Source: Acetobacteraceae bacterium
GTDB taxonomy: Bacteria > Pseudomonadota > Alphaproteobacteria > Acetobacterales > Acetobacteraceae
Direction: 5' to 3'
DNA: 7,390 bases
Assembly (NCBI GenBank): GCA_947478535.1
Contig: CANJXD010000287.1
Location: forward strand, 1-7,390
Part shown: positions 6,546 through 7,390 of the stretch, one piece after another
Numbering within the stretch: position 1 is the first letter of the stretch
Layout of the letters: every line of letters starts with the position of its first letter
Notes under the pieces: generated by a model
The model's database searches: none
What the model was told of the DNA's origin: nothing
Seen by the model: the letters and a program-made list of their open reading frames with translations, nothing else
Translations under genes and position numbers: made by a program

Positions 6546-7390
6546 ATGAGCCGCGTCGAAAGTGCCGCGACCATTTCCGTCGCCGTGGCGCTGCTGGTGC
6601 TTGGGCTGAAGGCCGGGGCCTGGTGGCTGACCGGCAGCGTCGCGCTGTTCGCGGATGCGCTGGAAAGCGTGGTGAATGTGGCGGCCGCCCTGGCCGCCCT
6701 GCTGGCGATCCGCGTCTCCGCCCGGCCCCCGGATGCGGACCATCCCTATGGCCATGCCAAGGCCGAGTATTTCTCCGCCGTCCTCGAAGGCGCGCTGATC
6801 GTCATCGCGGCCATCCTCATCCTGCATGAGGCCTGGCAGGCCTGGCAGGCGCCGCGCGCGCCGCAGGAAGCGGCGATGGGCCTCGCGGTCGCCGCGGTCG
6901 CCACCGGCATCAACGCGGCCTGGGCGGCGGTGCTGTTCCAGCGCGGTCGGGCGGGCCGTTCCCCCGCCTTGCTCGCCGATGCCCGCCACCTCCTCTCGGA
7001 TGTCGTGACCTCCGTCGGCGTGCTGGTCGGCGTGGCGCTGGTGGCGCTGACGGGCATGCTGTGGATCGACGCGGCCCTCGCCGGCCTCACGGCGCTGAAC
7101 ATCCTCGTCTCCGGCTGGCGGCTGATGCGGGAAAGCTTCGGCGGCCTGATGGATGAGGCCGTGCCGCCCGAACAGCTCGGCCGCATCCGTGGCCTGGTGG
7201 CGGCGAATGCGGAGGGCGCGATCGAGGCGCATGACCTCCGCACCCGCAGTTCCGGCCGCTTCACCTTCGTCGAATTCCACCTGGTCGTGCCGGGGGCGAT
7301 GACGGTGCATGAGGCGCATGAGATCTGCGACCGCATCGAGGCGGCGCTGAAGGCCGAGCTCGACACCGCCGTCATCACCATCCATGTCGA
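6546..7390 (+). CDS. Cation diffusion facilitator (CDF) family metal transporter, 3' end outside window
   Basis: This inner-membrane antiporter family exports divalent metals such as Zn, Fe, Cd, Co or Mn in exchange for protons. The frame runs open from ATG 6546 to the window end, giving 281 residues of an expected 300 or so. It starts MSRVESAATISVAVALLVLG with no N-terminal extension. Features in order: TM1-TM2 GSVALFADALESVVNVAAAL; the conserved cytosolic loop HPYGHAKAEYFSA; TM3 to TM4; TM5 ADARHLLSDVVTSVGVL with the HxxxD metal pair; TM6; then a cytosolic ferredoxin-like domain from about residue 205 (HDLRTRSSGRFTFVEFHLVV, HEAHEICDRIE). Aligned without gaps to FieF/YiiP, the TM2 metal ligands D45 and D49 become E40 and N44, while the TM5 His and Asp remain. 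This variant seems shared with many MMT1/COG0053-type relatives, so the metal cannot be assigned. It lies 157 bp after metH, beyond a probable terminator, so likely separately transcribed. Confidence 0.92.
   Translation, partial: MSRVESAATISVAVALLVLGLKAGAWWLTGSVALFADALESVVNVAAALAALLAIRVSARPPDADHPYGHAKAEYFSAVLEGALIVIAAILILHEAWQAWQAPRAPQEAAMGLAVAAVATGINAAWAAVLFQRGRAGRSPALLADARHLLSDVVTSVGVLVGVALVALTGMLWIDAALAGLTALNILVSGWRLMRESFGGLMDEAVPPEQLGRIRGLVAANAEGAIEAHDLRTRSSGRFTFVEFHLVVPGAMTVHEAHEICDRIEAALKAELDTAVITIHV

Noticed and set aside
2537..6574. A 1345-codon open frame on the minus strand across metH
   Set aside because: It mirrors metH codon by codon, as happens when third positions are nearly all G or C. 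The product is low-complexity and rich in His, Asp, Arg and Leu with no motif, while the plus strand encodes an unmistakable MetH.
6410..6829. Plus-strand frame, including an ATG at 6491 preceded by AAGGAG
   Set aside because: The purine run is only one base from that ATG and the encoded Arg/Pro-rich peptide overlaps the CDF gene in another frame.
6831..6850. Direct repeat GCCTGGCAG twice
   Set aside because: It encodes AWQAWQA at a membrane helix end of the CDF transporter; a chance short duplication within coding sequence.
6378..7385. Long minus-strand frame opposite the CDF transporter
   Set aside because: The composition is that of a reverse-strand shadow. The plus strand carries clear CDF motifs in an open frame to the window end.

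Overview
The window is high-GC DNA with strong G/C third-position bias and tightly packed genes. A TRAP transporter, an ArsR-methyltransferase regulator beside metH, and the overall codon use suggest an alphaproteobacterium, perhaps an Acetobacteraceae/Roseomonas-like member of the Rhodospirillales. That placement is by impression only. There is no rRNA, tRNA, CRISPR array or insertion sequence. No stretch over 300 bases lacks a gene.

Layout: (1) 1-723 (+) is the C-terminal half of a TRAP transporter large permease (DctM type), cut by the window edge. (2) 723-1448 (+) overlaps its stop codon and encodes a 241-aa protein of the 2-keto-4-pentenoate hydratase / fumarylacetoacetase-like fold whose metal-binding glutamates look lost. 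(3) 1475-1831 (-) encodes a 118-aa protein that looks like the N-terminal part of a COG0523/CobW GTPase. It keeps the CxCC metal motif but has no P-loop. (4) 1838-1859 is a 22-bp near-perfect palindrome in the 40-bp divergent promoter. (5) 1872-2822 (+) is an ArsR-type repressor fused to a SAM-dependent methyltransferase-like domain (SahR-like). (6) 2873-6388 (+) is a full-length, four-module cobalamin-dependent methionine synthase, MetH. (7) 6401-6422 is a hairpin that probably ends the metH transcript. (8) 6546-7390 (+) is a nearly complete cation diffusion facilitator, cut by the window end.

How they may work together: the core is a methyl-cycle unit. A repressor with a built-in SAM/SAH-binding fold appears to sit on a palindrome at its own promoter and to be co-transcribed with metH, so that S-adenosylhomocysteine or SAM level could set MetH supply. 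The same operator lies 6 bp from the start codon of the divergent CxCC protein, so that gene is probably under the same control. MetH needs zinc and cobalamin (cobalt), and COG0523 proteins handle zinc or cobalt. A metal-supply link to MetH is therefore attractive but unproven. The TRAP permease and hydratase-like pair on the left looks like a separate uptake/catabolism operon, and the transporter on the right a separate metal-efflux gene.
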